Assembly: GCF_001262495.1 (NCBI RefSeq)
Contig: NZ_LGYE01000006.1
Span: 1-64,000 of the forward strand
Length of the DNA stretch: 64,000 bases
Direction: 5' to 3'
From: Microbacterium sp. GCS4
Lineage (GTDB): Bacteria > Actinomycetota > Actinomycetes > Actinomycetales > Microbacteriaceae
In this document: positions 35,799 through 44,808 of the stretch, piece by piece
Numbering within the stretch: the stretch's first letter is position 1
How the letters are laid out: each line of letters starts with the position of its first letter
Notes under the pieces: model-generated
Told to the model about the DNA's origin: nothing
Databases searched by the model: none
The model's input: only the letters and a program-made list of their open reading frames with translations
Program-made: the position numbers and the translations under genes

Positions 35799-37164
35799 GG
35801 TCAAACGATGGCTCAGTGCGATGAGCGTCGAAGATCGGTTCCTTCAGGTCGACGAGATCGACAACGGCTTCGCGCTGCTCGTGGCGGAGGCGCCTGACGT
35901 CGCCTCGACCCGGAGGATCGGTACCTCTCGACTCGGTGAACCTCTGCTGTTGACCACCGTCGGCTCTGGTCACCGCGATGCGGTTGTCGTGTCCGGGGTG
36001 CACCCGAACGAGGTCGCATGCTTTCAGACGGCGGCACAGCTCGCGCGCCTCGCAACGTTCGACGCCGAGTTCCGAGCGGCTTACGACTACACCTGGCATT
36101 TCGTGCACAACCTCGACCCGGACGGCAGCCGTCTGAACGAGAGGTGGTTCGACCGTCCTGGCGATTTCGACGCGTACACGAAGGACTTCTTCCGACCAGC
36201 CCCGGACGCGCAACCTGAATGGACGTTCCCGACGGCATACCGGGACGCGTACTTCGACCGGATGCTTCCAGAGACGCAGGCGTTGGCTCGGGTGATTGAT
36301 GAGCTTCGCCCCGAGCTCTACGTCAGCCTCCACGGCTCTGAGGCAGGGGGTGCGTACTGGTATGTGTCCCAGTGGGACCCCGAACTCATGCACGACCTTC
36401 ATGACGTCGCACGGTTCGCGGGTGTCGACGTCGACCAGGGCGAGGCGGAGTCGGCGCACATGACCCAGCTCGCCGATGGCGTGTACCTGGCCTCTCGTTT
36501 CGCGGCTGAGTACGACGCGGCCGTGGCGGCGGAAGAAGACCCCACGCTGGGGTTCCTCGGATCGTCGTCCACGGAGTATGCCGCCGCTCACGGTGCTGCG
36601 ACGCTGATCCCCGAGGTGCCCTACTGGACGCACGCGGTCACCCCCACGGGTAAGACCTCAGAGTCTCATGCCTCCATGCTGTCTCGCACCGCCCAAGCGC
36701 TCGGGGATGTGGCCTCGAGTCTGAACGCGCAGATGGCTCTCGTCCGGGCGGACATGACCATCCCCTCACCTTTCTGGTCCGCGTCCGAAGCGTTCATTCC
36801 CCTGATTGCCGAAGATGCTGCGTCCGACCTTCGCCGTGTGGCGGTCTCGACGGAGGACCGTCCGGCAACCGCGGCGGAGACAGCCAGCCGTGAAACCCGA
36901 GTGCGCGGGTTCGTGCTGCGATATGGCGGGATGTTCCGCCGTGCGCTCAAGGTGCAGGTCGACGCCGGGCTCGCCAGCCCGGCCGTGCGCACAGCCCTCG
37001 CTACTGTGTCCGCGCTCGTCGACGAGTGGCTGAGACGGGGCGAACCCGTACCGCTGAAACCACTGAGCGTGAACGCGATGGTCATGCTGCAGGCCGGGTC
37101 CGTGCTCGTCTTCGCGAACGAAATCGCGCGCCGCCGGAGCACCGCTGCGCTCGCACACAGTTGA
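35764..37164 (+). CDS. M14-family zinc carboxypeptidase-like protein
   Basis: 466 residues; the ATG has AAGGA upstream. The M14 zinc site is recognisable: VVSGVHPNEVACF (His and Glu of HxxE), HNLDPDGSRLNERWF with the substrate-binding Arg, and the third ligand in ELYVSLHGSEAGGAYW. A later Glu in LIPEVPYWTHA may be the catalytic base. No signal peptide is seen, so it probably trims imported peptides in the cytoplasm. Start overlaps the preceding gene; its stop overlaps the next start (TGATG). Confidence 0.82.
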   Translation: MTLPHTLPALSEVKRWLSAMSVEDRFLQVDEIDNGFALLVAEAPDVASTRRIGTSRLGEPLLLTTVGSGHRDAVVVSGVHPNEVACFQTAAQLARLATFDAEFRAAYDYTWHFVHNLDPDGSRLNERWFDRPGDFDAYTKDFFRPAPDAQPEWTFPTAYRDAYFDRMLPETQALARVIDELRPELYVSLHGSEAGGAYWYVSQWDPELMHDLHDVARFAGVDVDQGEAESAHMTQLADGVYLASRFAAEYDAAVAAEEDPTLGFLGSSSTEYAAAHGAATLIPEVPYWTHAVTPTGKTSESHASMLSRTAQALGDVASSLNAQMALVRADMTIPSPFWSASEAFIPLIAEDAASDLRRVAVSTEDRPATAAETASRETRVRGFVLRYGGMFRRALKVQVDAGLASPAVRTALATVSALVDEWLRRGEPVPLKPLSVNAMVMLQAGSVLVFANEIARRRSTAALAHS

Positions 37165-38174
37165 TGGATGCCACCACCGCGGCCCGGTACGCGACAACGT
37201 GTGCCCGCGCGCTCCGCACGACGTACCCCTACGAGGCCGGACATCGGTCACTGAGCGACGCGGACTGCGATGTGACACCTGAACGCCTCCATCCCGCGTT
37301 CCACGGGTCTTTCGATTGGCACTCGAGCGTGCACATGCAGTGGTCACTGGTCACGCTGATGGGGACGCATCCTGACAGCGCCCCCGAGGGCGCACAGCAG
37401 CTCCTGGACGACCGACTTCGCCCCGGCGCTATCAGGGCAGAAATCGCGTACCTGCGACGCAGGAAGACGTGGGAGCGTCCCTACGGATGGGCCTGGGCAT
37501 TGACCTTAGCCACGCAGATCCTGGCGAGCACGACCCCTGCAGCAGCACAGTGGACCCCTGCTGCTCGCCTGCTGGCGGATGCCGTCGTCGAATTAGCCGG
37601 AGAGTGGCTTCAGTCCGCCCCTCGCGTGATCCGTCATGGTCTCCATCAGAACAGTGCGTTCAGCCTTGCGCTCCTGCACGACGCGGCCGATGCCGGCGGG
37701 TACACCCACCTGCTGAGCGCCATCCGCGACACAGCGTCCGGGTGGTACAGCACCGACACAGACCTGGACGTTCGATTCGAACCGTCAGGTTCCGACATCT
37801 TCTCGCCGGCGCTGAGTGAGGCGGCTCTCCTGGCACGACTTCTCGACACTTCCGCCTACCGGGAGTGGTTCGAGCGACTTCTGCCGGGATTCGGTCGGTC
37901 ACCGCATCCGCTTCTCACTCCGCCCGTCGTCGAAGACACCGACGACGGGTCAGCGACCCATTGGTCAGGGCTGGCCCTGTCTCGCGCCGCGCAGCTGGAT
38001 ATCATCGCGTCCCGGCTGGATGACGAGCGCACCGAACGTCTGCGAGCATCCGCTTCACATCACCGAGCGGCAGCTGCCGGGGTCATCAACGACGGCGACT
38101 TCATGTCGACGCACTGGCTCGTATCGTTCGCGCTGCTTGCAGATCATGCGTCCGGCCTGGAACTTAGGAGCTGA
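37164..38174 (+). CDS. DUF2891 family protein
   Basis: 336 residues. The N-terminal block YPYEAGHRSLSDADCDVTPERLHPAFHGSFDWHSSVHMQWSLVTLM is the hallmark of DUF2891, an alpha-helical family whose repeated His and Trp residues (HSSVHMQW, RHGLHQNSAFSLAL) suggest an enzyme of the six-hairpin or epimerase-like kind. No function has been established. ATG overlaps the M14 stop codon. Its place inside a peptide-degradation operon suggests a role on the same substrates. Confidence 0.8.
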   Translation: MDATTAARYATTCARALRTTYPYEAGHRSLSDADCDVTPERLHPAFHGSFDWHSSVHMQWSLVTLMGTHPDSAPEGAQQLLDDRLRPGAIRAEIAYLRRRKTWERPYGWAWALTLATQILASTTPAAAQWTPAARLLADAVVELAGEWLQSAPRVIRHGLHQNSAFSLALLHDAADAGGYTHLLSAIRDTASGWYSTDTDLDVRFEPSGSDIFSPALSEAALLARLLDTSAYREWFERLLPGFGRSPHPLLTPPVVEDTDDGSATHWSGLALSRAAQLDIIASRLDDERTERLRASASHHRAAAAGVINDGDFMSTHWLVSFALLADHASGLELRS

Positions 38175-38901
38175 CATCAACGATTTCACGGGCGTCCGGG
38201 TCGCGGTGTTCGGCGGGACCGGCGGTATCGGCGCCGCGACCGTCACGACACTCCTGGAGCGAGGAGCGTCAGTACTGTCCGTGGGGCGCTCCCCAGGCGA
38301 CACCACAGTGGTCGGTGATGTCGCCGATGACCAGAGCATCGCGCACGCTCTGAACGAGATCGAGCGGCGTCTCGGCGGCCTCGATGTGCTCATCAACGCT
38401 GCCGGGCGCGGGTCCTCGGCCTCGTTCGTCGACATGTCCCGTTCTGAGTGGGCCGAGCTGCTCGACGTGAATGTCATCGGCATGGCGAGGACTACCGCGC
38501 TGGCGCTTCCCTTCCTTCGACGCTCCGAGTGTCCAAGTATCGTGAACGTCTCCTCCATCCTCGCCGCTGTGGGTGTCGCCGACCGCGCCGCGTACTCCGC
38601 CAGCAAAGCCGCCGTCGCCTCCCTCACCAGGTCTCTCGCGGCCGAGCTGGTGCCCGACGGGATCCGGGTGAATGCTGTTCTGCCGTCCACCACGGAGACG
38701 GCCTGGGTGCAGCGGCTCGTCTCCTCAGCACCGGAACCCGAGGACGCGTGGAACGCACTCGTCGCTCGTCAGCCTTCCGGAAAGCTGGTGCAACCCGCAG
38801 AGGTCGCCGAAGCCATCGCGTACCTCGCGAACCCGGGTGCAGTGTCGACGACCGGCGTCCTCCTCCCCGTGGACGGCGGGGTGGCCAGCATCCGTCGATA
38901 G
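38146..38901 (+). CDS. Short-chain dehydrogenase/reductase
   Basis: 251 residues from the ATG at 38146. The nucleotide-binding motif VAVFGGTGGIGAATV, NAAG at the end of strand 4, the catalytic Ser in NVSSILAAVG and the YxxxK in AAYSASKAAVASL are all present, so it should be active; the substrate is unknown. It overlaps the DUF2891 gene. The ATG has no Shine-Dalgarno, whereas an in-frame ATC at 38176 follows GGAG at ideal spacing and would give the usual SDR N-terminus, so a rare ATC start (241 residues) is possible. Last gene of the GntR operon, convergent with pepA 2 bases away. Confidence 0.85.
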   Translation: MRPAWNLGADINDFTGVRVAVFGGTGGIGAATVTTLLERGASVLSVGRSPGDTTVVGDVADDQSIAHALNEIERRLGGLDVLINAAGRGSSASFVDMSRSEWAELLDVNVIGMARTTALALPFLRRSECPSIVNVSSILAAVGVADRAAYSASKAAVASLTRSLAAELVPDGIRVNAVLPSTTETAWVQRLVSSAPEPEDAWNALVARQPSGKLVQPAEVAEAIAYLANPGAVSTTGVLLPVDGGVASIRR

Positions 38902-38903
38902 GG

Positions 38904-40445
38904 TTACGGCTGCGCTGATGCGGCGACGTCCTCGGCCAAGGCGATGAGCGTTCGGCTACCGACTCCCGTCGACCCCAGTGGGGTGAACCCGTATGGCTTC
39001 GCTCGGTTGATGGCCGGGCCGCAGATGTCCAGGTGTCCCCACCGGGGAACGGCGTCTGCGCGGGAGACGAAGTGCTGCAAGAACAACGCCGCGGTGAGCA
39101 TGCCCCCGGGCCTCTCAGCTTTGTTCGCGATGTCAGCGACCCGCGAGCGGAGACCGTAGCCGAGATCGACGGGCAGCGGCATCCGCCACACGCGTTCGTC
39201 CGCAGCGGTGGCAAGACGGGAGAGGTCACCTGCGAGGTCGTCGTCGTTGGCCATCATTCCGCTGACGCGGTCGCCGAGCGCGATCTGCTGCGCTCCGGTG
39301 AGAGTCGCGATGTCGACGACGATGTCAGGACCCTCGGCCGTGGCTTCGATGATGGCGTCCGCGAGGACCAGGCGTCCTTCTGCGTCTGTATCCCGCACTT
39401 CGACGGTCGTCCCGTCGCGAAGAGTGATGACGTCGCTCGGTCGTTGCGACGTCCCCGACGGGACATTCTCTGCGAGCGCGAGCCAGGCCGTGACACGGAC
39501 AGGCACCTGCAGACGTGCGCAGGCGAGGACGGCGGTCAACACAGCTGCTGCGCCGGACATGTCGAAGTTCATGTAGTCGAGTTCCGACAGTTTCAGGTTG
39601 ATGCCACCGGAGTCGTAAGTGATCCCTTTACCGACGAACGCGAGGTGGCTTCGGGCCGACCCCTGCGGGGTGTAGTCGACGCGGACGAGCGCCGGACCGT
39701 GCTCGCTTCCCTGGCCGACCCCCACCAGGCCACCGAAACCTCCCCCACGCAGGGCCGCCTCGTCCCACACCTTGACATCCAGGCCGTCACGATCCGCGAG
39801 TTCGCCTGCCAGCTTCGCGAACGATGCCGGGTAGAGCAGGTTTGGCGGCAGATCCACGAGAGTGCGGGTCATCCGCGTCGCGCGTGCCGCCTCCACCGCG
39901 GACGTCACCTCTGCGGGGTCGAGGGTCATGCCTCCTGCCAGCACGTCGATCTCAACGGTTCCGCCATCACCGCCCTCGGCCTCGCGGTGAAGTCCCGGGT
40001 AGACGAAGCCTCCGAGCAGGGATCCTTCGATGATGGCGCGCACGTCCGCGGCATCGCTCACCGGGAGGGCGAACGTCACTGCGGCGATTCGAGCGGATGC
40101 GCGGGCCGCGGCCCCCGCTGCTCGACGCAATCTGACGGCACTGGTCGCGGACGGGTCATCGTCGTCCAGTCCGACGAGGACGATGTAGTCATAGGGGCTG
40201 CTCCCGGGTGCGTTGACCACCGAGGCCGTATCCGCCCACGTTGCTGCCAGGACGCCGGCGGAGCGGGTGAGAGAGTCCCGGGTGCGCGCGTCGAGCTGGT
40301 TGCGCGGGTCCAGCGCTTCCGCCTGCCCGTCTGCGACGGTGATGCCGATGACGACCCCTGAGCCTTCCGCGGAAGGCGCGGGACCGTCGACGGTGACAGT
40401 CGGGAGCTCGCCGGCCCGCAAGACGAGATCGATGGGTGAAGACAT
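38904..40445 (-). CDS. pepA: M17 leucyl aminopeptidase
   Basis: 513 residues. The C-terminal catalytic domain has GKGITYDSGGINLK with the metal-binding Lys and Asp, and the signature DTDAEGRLVLADAI (normally NTDAEGRL, here with Asp first). The N-terminal macro-like domain covers about 1-170. It removes N-terminal residues from short peptides in the cytoplasm as a dimetal hexamer. It is third in the M24-EamA-pepA operon, 14 bases after the permease gene. Housekeeping pepA genes are usually elsewhere, so this is probably a dedicated copy. Confidence 0.92.
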   Translation of the reverse strand: MSSPIDLVLRAGELPTVTVDGPAPSAEGSGVVIGITVADGQAEALDPRNQLDARTRDSLTRSAGVLAATWADTASVVNAPGSSPYDYIVLVGLDDDDPSATSAVRLRRAAGAAARASARIAAVTFALPVSDAADVRAIIEGSLLGGFVYPGLHREAEGGDGGTVEIDVLAGGMTLDPAEVTSAVEAARATRMTRTLVDLPPNLLYPASFAKLAGELADRDGLDVKVWDEAALRGGGFGGLVGVGQGSEHGPALVRVDYTPQGSARSHLAFVGKGITYDSGGINLKLSELDYMNFDMSGAAAVLTAVLACARLQVPVRVTAWLALAENVPSGTSQRPSDVITLRDGTTVEVRDTDAEGRLVLADAIIEATAEGPDIVVDIATLTGAQQIALGDRVSGMMANDDDLAGDLSRLATAADERVWRMPLPVDLGYGLRSRVADIANKAERPGGMLTAALFLQHFVSRADAVPRWGHLDICGPAINRAKPYGFTPLGSTGVGSRTLIALAEDVAASAQP

Positions 40446-40459
40446 CGTGGTAGGTCCTT

Positions 40460-41443
40460 TCAATGACTCTTATGGATCACGGCGTCGGCGCCGACCATCC
40501 CAGGGAATTCGAGCTGATCTGTCGTGTCCAGGCCGTCCTTCTTGGCGGGTCGTTGGGCGATGTACGCCCCAGCGATGACCAGCACCCCGCCGAGGATCTG
40601 TGCCGCTCCCAGACCTTCACCGAGCAGCAACCAGGCGATGACGGCCGCGAAGACGACCTCTACGTACGCGATGGCACCCCCGATGACCGCGGACAACCGT
40701 CGCACCGCTGCCCCTTCGAGGAGATACGCGAAGATCGCGCAGATGAGCACGAGCCAGAAGAACGGAATCCAACCGGACACGTCGTTACCCGCGAGCACCA
40801 CATCTCCGGTGAGGACGTGCCAGGGGAACGTCCAGGGAAGGGTCGTCACGCTCAACAGCACGGCAGCGACGGCTGTACCGGACGCTGTCATCACCAGGAC
40901 GTCGGATGAGTCTTTGAGATCTTCGATGAGCAGGAAGTATGCGGCCTGGCAGACGGCGGATCCGATTCCCGCGAGCACACCCCACACGTCGAACGCCAAG
41001 CCCGTCCACACTTCGACGACGACCACGAGGCCGAGCAGCGAGATGGTGACGCCGATGACCGCGGAGCGCGGAACATGCGTGCGTCGAACGAACTTCGTCC
41101 AGCCGATGATGAGAAGCGGGCCGGAGAACTGCAGCAGGATCGCGACCCCGACCGGCAGCAGCGACGTCGCGTAGAAGAAGAGGGTCTGCGACGCGGCCAT
41201 GCCGACCGCCCCGTATGCGATGAGCAGTCGCCAGGAGGATCGCCAGGTTGCCGCCAGCGCCTTCCCTCGCAGGATGATGACGACGGGAAGCAGAATCAGT
41301 GCGGCACCGGTGAGCCGCATCCACGACGCCTGCTGAGGCTCGAGGCCTGCTTCCATGAGTGACTTGGCGACCGGACCGGAGGTCGCGAATGCCGCACAGG
41401 CGACGACAGCGAGGATCAGCCCAACGTTTCGTGTCCGGCTCAT
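40460..41443 (-). CDS. EamA/DMT-family permease
   Basis: 327 residues with ten membrane helices in two EamA repeats (about 10-140 and 155-290). It opens NVGLILAVVACAAFATSGPVAKSLMEAGL and ends with a hydrophilic tail. DMT permeases export amino acids, related metabolites or drugs. Overflow export of an amino acid released from imported peptides is a plausible role here. The ATG overlaps the M24 stop (ATGA), giving translational coupling. Confidence 0.87.
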   Translation of the reverse strand: MSRTRNVGLILAVVACAAFATSGPVAKSLMEAGLEPQQASWMRLTGAALILLPVVIILRGKALAATWRSSWRLLIAYGAVGMAASQTLFFYATSLLPVGVAILLQFSGPLLIIGWTKFVRRTHVPRSAVIGVTISLLGLVVVVEVWTGLAFDVWGVLAGIGSAVCQAAYFLLIEDLKDSSDVLVMTASGTAVAAVLLSVTTLPWTFPWHVLTGDVVLAGNDVSGWIPFFWLVLICAIFAYLLEGAAVRRLSAVIGGAIAYVEVVFAAVIAWLLLGEGLGAAQILGGVLVIAGAYIAQRPAKKDGLDTTDQLEFPGMVGADAVIHKSH

Positions 41444-42921
41444 GCCGTCGCCGTCGACAGCAGCGCCCGACCACGCTCGAGAAGCGGATGCATCCATTCT
41501 TCGATCTCCGCGATGGTGCGTGGGAGACCGGCGCTGAGGTTGACGGGCCCGTCCTCCGTCGCCACGATGTCGTCCTCGATGCGGACGCCGATACCGCGGA
41601 ACTCGGCAGGAACAGACAGATCATCCGCTTGGAAGTACAGTCCCGGTTCGACGGTGAACACCATGTTCGGCCGGATCGTTGCGCCCCGATAGTTCTCGGG
41701 GCGAGACCCAGCGCAGTCATGCACGTCCAGGCCGAGGTGGTGACTCGTCGCGTGCGGCATCCACCGGCGGTGCTGCTGTCCGTCGTCGGAGAGCGACTCT
41801 GCTGCTGTGACCGGCAGGATGCCCCACTCTTCCAGTCGTTCGGCGAGGACGGTGACCGCAGCATCATGCGGGTCCTGGAAGGGCCTGCCGACGACGGCCG
41901 CGGCGATGGCCGCATCGGCGGCGTCGAGCACGGCCTGGTAGACGAGGCGCTGCACGTCGCTGAAGCGTCCTGAGACCGGCATCGTCCGCGTGATGTCGGC
42001 CGTGTAAAGCGTCTCCAGCTCCGCTCCTGCGTCCAGAAGCACCAGGTCGTTCGCGCGGACGAGGCCGTCGCAGGCGTCCCAGTGCAAAGTGGTGGCGTTC
42101 TCCCCGGCGGCGGCCGTTGACCCGTAGCCGATGTCGTTCGCTTCGATACGCGCGCGCCCCAGGAACGCCCACTCCACCACGCGTTCACCCCGAGAAACGC
42201 TCACCGCTTTCGGCAGCGCCTGGACTACATCCGCGAACCCTCGGATGGAGACGTCCACGGCTTTCTGCATCTCTCCTACCTCCCAGAGCGTCTTCGTCAG
42301 GCGCATCTCGTCAAGGGCAGTAGCGAGCGCGTCGCTTCCCGCCTCATCCACGTTGACTGCGCCTGCGGCGAGAAGACGATCCACTGCTGGAGCGACATTC
42401 GGCACGACCTGTACGGAGCGCCCGACACCGGTGAGGTATTCGACCAGTCCCTCAATCGGACGTACGGGCACGTTGAGGGCTGTCTGCAGTTCCGCCATCG
42501 ACGGGCGCCGCCCCGTCCAGTACTCCCCGGCTCCATCGAGGTAGAACGCTTCGGTCCCCGGCCCCATCGGCTCCCGCTGGAACAGCACAGCCTCGCCACC
42601 GGCGAGTACGAGTGCCGAGTCCGGGTCGCTACGGACGCCGAGCCCGGTGAGGTGAGCGAATCCGGTGTGCGGTCGAAACACATAGGTGACGTCGTTGGAG
42701 CGGACCTTCGCTGAGCCGCTCGGGATGATCAGGACCGTGTCTGGGAACTGCGCTGCGAGTTCTCGACGACGCACCGCTGCAAGTTCGATGGCATCGCGAT
42801 TGAACCCCCAGTCGGGTTGCGTCGCGGCCCAGTCCTCGGTCATCAAGGCCGATAGGGCGTCGGTCCGGCGAGGATGCGTGCGGGTCCGTGAGGCGCTTGT
42901 CGCGAGGTTCTCGTCCGTCAT
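41440..42921 (-). CDS. pepP: M24 Xaa-Pro aminopeptidase (PepP type)
   Basis: 493 residues. The N-terminal aminopeptidase P domain (about 40-185) is followed by the pita-bread M24 domain. Metal ligands are intact: LLDAGAE (Asp), TADITRTMP (Asp), ATSHHLGLDVHD (His), VFTVEPGLY (Glu) and GVRIEDDI (Glu). It cleaves the bond before proline, and in family members also before hydroxyproline, which fits aconitase X in the same regulon. First gene of a three-gene operon with a GntR motif at 42958-42973 about 36 bases upstream. Confidence 0.92.
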   Translation of the reverse strand: MTDENLATSASRTRTHPRRTDALSALMTEDWAATQPDWGFNRDAIELAAVRRRELAAQFPDTVLIIPSGSAKVRSNDVTYVFRPHTGFAHLTGLGVRSDPDSALVLAGGEAVLFQREPMGPGTEAFYLDGAGEYWTGRRPSMAELQTALNVPVRPIEGLVEYLTGVGRSVQVVPNVAPAVDRLLAAGAVNVDEAGSDALATALDEMRLTKTLWEVGEMQKAVDVSIRGFADVVQALPKAVSVSRGERVVEWAFLGRARIEANDIGYGSTAAAGENATTLHWDACDGLVRANDLVLLDAGAELETLYTADITRTMPVSGRFSDVQRLVYQAVLDAADAAIAAAVVGRPFQDPHDAAVTVLAERLEEWGILPVTAAESLSDDGQQHRRWMPHATSHHLGLDVHDCAGSRPENYRGATIRPNMVFTVEPGLYFQADDLSVPAEFRGIGVRIEDDIVATEDGPVNLSAGLPRTIAEIEEWMHPLLERGRALLSTATA

Positions 42922-42957
42922 TGCGCATCCTCCTTGAGTGAACGGTAGCCAATCGAG

Positions 42958-42973
42958 AGTAAGGTATCACACC
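42958..42973. promoter_or_regulatory. GntR-type operator motif ahead of the pepP operon
   Basis: On the minus strand this reads GGTGTGATACCTTACT and differs from the site ahead of the importer at two degenerate positions only. It forms the inverted repeat AAGGT-ATCAC-ACCTT (42962-42976). A weaker relative, AACTAAGGTAC, lies at 42995-43005 in the same divergent region. Confidence 0.7.
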
Positions 42974-43041
42974 TTGAATTCTTCGAGTACTCGCAACTAA
43001 GGTACTTTCGGGGCCGCCGTTGGCGTGCGCGTCGACCCGTT

Positions 43042-43057
43042 TCGGCAATACCTTACT
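43042..43057. promoter_or_regulatory. GntR-type operator motif ahead of serine dehydratase
   Basis: TCGGCAATACCTTACT keeps the ATACCTTACT core and matches 12 of 16 bases of the consensus. It ends 17 bases before the serine dehydratase start, where it would overlap the transcription start region. Confidence 0.6.
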
Positions 43058-43074
43058 TTGAGCAGAGGACGTTC

Positions 43075-44436
43075 ATGGCTATCAGTGCGCTGGACCTGTA
43101 TTCGATTGGCATCGGGCCGTCCTCGTCGCACACGGTGGGCCCGATGCGAGCGACCCGCCAGTTCGTGGACGAGCTGCGCGAGACGCGCGTTCTCTCGCGC
43201 GTGGCACGCGTGAGAGTTGACCTTTTCGGCTCCCTCGCCGCCACGGGGCGCGGTCACGGCACGGACACGGCGGTGGTGCTGGGCCTTGTCGGCGAAGACC
43301 CGGCAACCATCGATCCTCACGGCGCAGCTGCGCGCATCGACGCATTCTGGGCGTCAGGTCGAATCGAACTGGGCGGCACACACTCCATCCTCTTCACCCG
43401 TTCCGATGTCGTGCTTCATCTCGGACGGTCGCTGGAGGGGCATCCCAACGCCCTGACAGTGACGGCGCTCGGCGTCGAGGGCGAGACGATCCGCGAGTCG
43501 ACGTTCTTCTCCATCGGCGGGGGATTCATCGTCGAAGATGGTGTGCCTGATGCTCCGGACGACGTGGTCGCGGTCGGGCATCCTTTCACCACGGCCGCGG
43601 ACCTCCTGGACGTCTGCGACCGCAGCGGTCTCGCAATCAGCGAAGTGATGCGCATCAACGAGCGGGCATGGCGCAGCGATGACGAGACATCGCTCGGCCT
43701 CCGGGAGATTTGGGATGTGATGGCCGCCTGCGTTCACGCCGGCAGTCATACCGACGGCGTCCTGCCCGGCGGTCTCAACGTTCCCCGGCGCGCATCCCTC
43801 CTCCGCCAGCGTCTGGAATCGGATGGCGAGGCTGCCCATCACCTCCACTACATGGACTGGGTGAGCGTCTACGCGATGGCGGTCAACGAGGAGAACGCCG
43901 CCGGCGGTCGCGTCGTCACGGCGCCGACCAATGGCGCTGCGGGGATCATCCCCGCAGTGCTCCAGTACTACGTGAACTTCTTCCCTGACGTGGATGCCGA
44001 GAGCATCGAACGATTCCTGCTCACCGCGGCCGCCATCGGCATCGTCATCAAGTCCACGGCGTCCATCTCTGGAGCGGAAGTCGGCTGCCAGGGCGAGGTG
44101 GGATCCGCCTGCGCGATGGCCGCGGGGGCTCTGTGCGAGGCGTTCGGAGGCACTCCGGCTCAGGTCGAGAATGCCGCCGAGATCGGCCTTGAGCACAACC
44201 TCGGACTCACCTGCGACCCGGTCGGCGGCCTCGTACAGATCCCGTGCATCGAACGCAACGGTATCGCTGCGGTGAAAGCCATTCAGGCCGCAAGACTCGC
44301 GATGCACGGGGACGGAGTGCACCGGGTGAGCTTGGATCAGGCCATCCGCACCATGCGGGACACCGGACGCGACATGCTCACCAAGTACAAGGAGACCTCC
44401 CTCGGCGGGTTGGCAGTCAACGTCGTCGAATGCTAG
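43075..44436 (+). CDS. sdaA: L-serine dehydratase (iron-sulfur, single chain)
   Basis: 453 residues, the length of E. coli SdaA. The N-terminal beta domain has [20 protein letters not shown]. The catalytic alpha domain has [19 protein letters not shown] and [18 protein letters not shown], whose cysteines bind the 4Fe-4S cluster. Converts L-serine to pyruvate and ammonia in the cytoplasm. It has its own promoter region with a GntR motif, divergent from the pepP operon, so serine released from the imported peptides may be a main carbon source. Confidence 0.95.
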   Translation: MAISALDLYSIGIGPSSSHTVGPMRATRQFVDELRETRVLSRVARVRVDLFGSLAATGRGHGTDTAVVLGLVGEDPATIDPHGAAARIDAFWASGRIELGGTHSILFTRSDVVLHLGRSLEGHPNALTVTALGVEGETIRESTFFSIGGGFIVEDGVPDAPDDVVAVGHPFTTAADLLDVCDRSGLAISEVMRINERAWRSDDETSLGLREIWDVMAACVHAGSHTDGVLPGGLNVPRRASLLRQRLESDGEAAHHLHYMDWVSVYAMAVNEENAAGGRVVTAPTNGAAGIIPAVLQYYVNFFPDVDAESIERFLLTAAAIGIVIKSTASISGAEVGCQGEVGSACAMAAGALCEAFGGTPAQVENAAEIGLEHNLGLTCDPVGGLVQIPCIERNGIAAVKAIQAARLAMHGDGVHRVSLDQAIRTMRDTGRDMLTKYKETSLGGLAVNVVEC

Positions 44437-44546
44437 GCGATCTATCTGCATCCGACGACATCATCACAACCCACCGGGTGCTTGTCGCAATGGGACTGTA
44501 CGAGAAGACCCGCGACGAGGCGGAACGCGCGGCGACCGAGGGTTGA
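44430..44546 (+). CDS. 38-residue ORF coupled to serine dehydratase
   Basis: ATG at 44430 overlaps the sdaA stop codon and opens [20 protein letters not shown] before continuing to a Thr-Glu-Gly end. Composition looks protein-like (amphipathic, no Arg/Pro excess) and the overlap mimics the other gene joints of the island. I recognise no family. It may be a genuine small protein or the stump of a gene cut at the island edge. Confidence 0.4.
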   Translation: MLGDLSASDDIITTHRVLVAMGLYEKTRDEAERAATEG

Positions 44547-44671
44547 CGGTGGTGCGCGCGGCGCCTGGGCACCGTGTATGGCGCCCATCAAGCACGCCGT
44601 TGTTCTTTTCACCCGTTTCCCCTTACGCCACTCGCCGGATACCGCAATCGATAGACATTTTGACTCCTGGC

Positions 44672-44694
44672 CTGGGTTTACCCGGGCGCTTTTG
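44672..44694 (+). terminator. Rho-independent terminator at the end of the island
   Basis: CCTGGG, loop TTTA, CCCGGG (44672-44687), then CGC and TTTT. It lies 125 bases after the 38-residue ORF and would close the serine dehydratase transcript. Confidence 0.6.
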
Positions 44695-44784
44695 TCTGGA
44701 GTAGCTGTGGAATAGACCAGTTCGAGAGACCAGGAGAACGGCGGAAACTTCAGTCCGGACTGCGGACCCTGGACAGGTCTCCAG

Positions 44785-44802
44785 TCCGGGATAGCTTTGG
44801 AA
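44785..44802. repeat. Right inverted repeat of the island
   Basis: TCCGGGATAGCTTTGGAA is the exact reverse complement of 26872-26889. The adjacent inward CTCCAG matches the left CTGGAG block. Confidence 0.75.
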
Positions 44803-44808
44803 GTGACA

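Larger units (their letters stand above)
26872..44802. mobile_element. Putative 17.9-kb genomic island with peptide-catabolism regulon
   Basis: The segment is bounded by exact 18-bp inverted repeats, flanked outside by a 10-bp direct repeat, and abuts tRNA-Gly. Hand-counted lines inside were 62, 67, 72 and 62% GC against 67 and 72% in two host lines, so the difference is suggestive only. All 15 clearly functional genes inside belong to one theme and one regulon. No integrase, transposase or relaxase is present, so it is either immobile now or was moved by another element. Treated as an island by inference. Confidence 0.5.

Noticed and set aside
26872-44802. Integrase, transposase or conjugation gene inside the island
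   Set aside because: I checked every substantial frame in the interval; all real genes are catabolic, transport or regulatory. Mobility cannot be claimed from genes.
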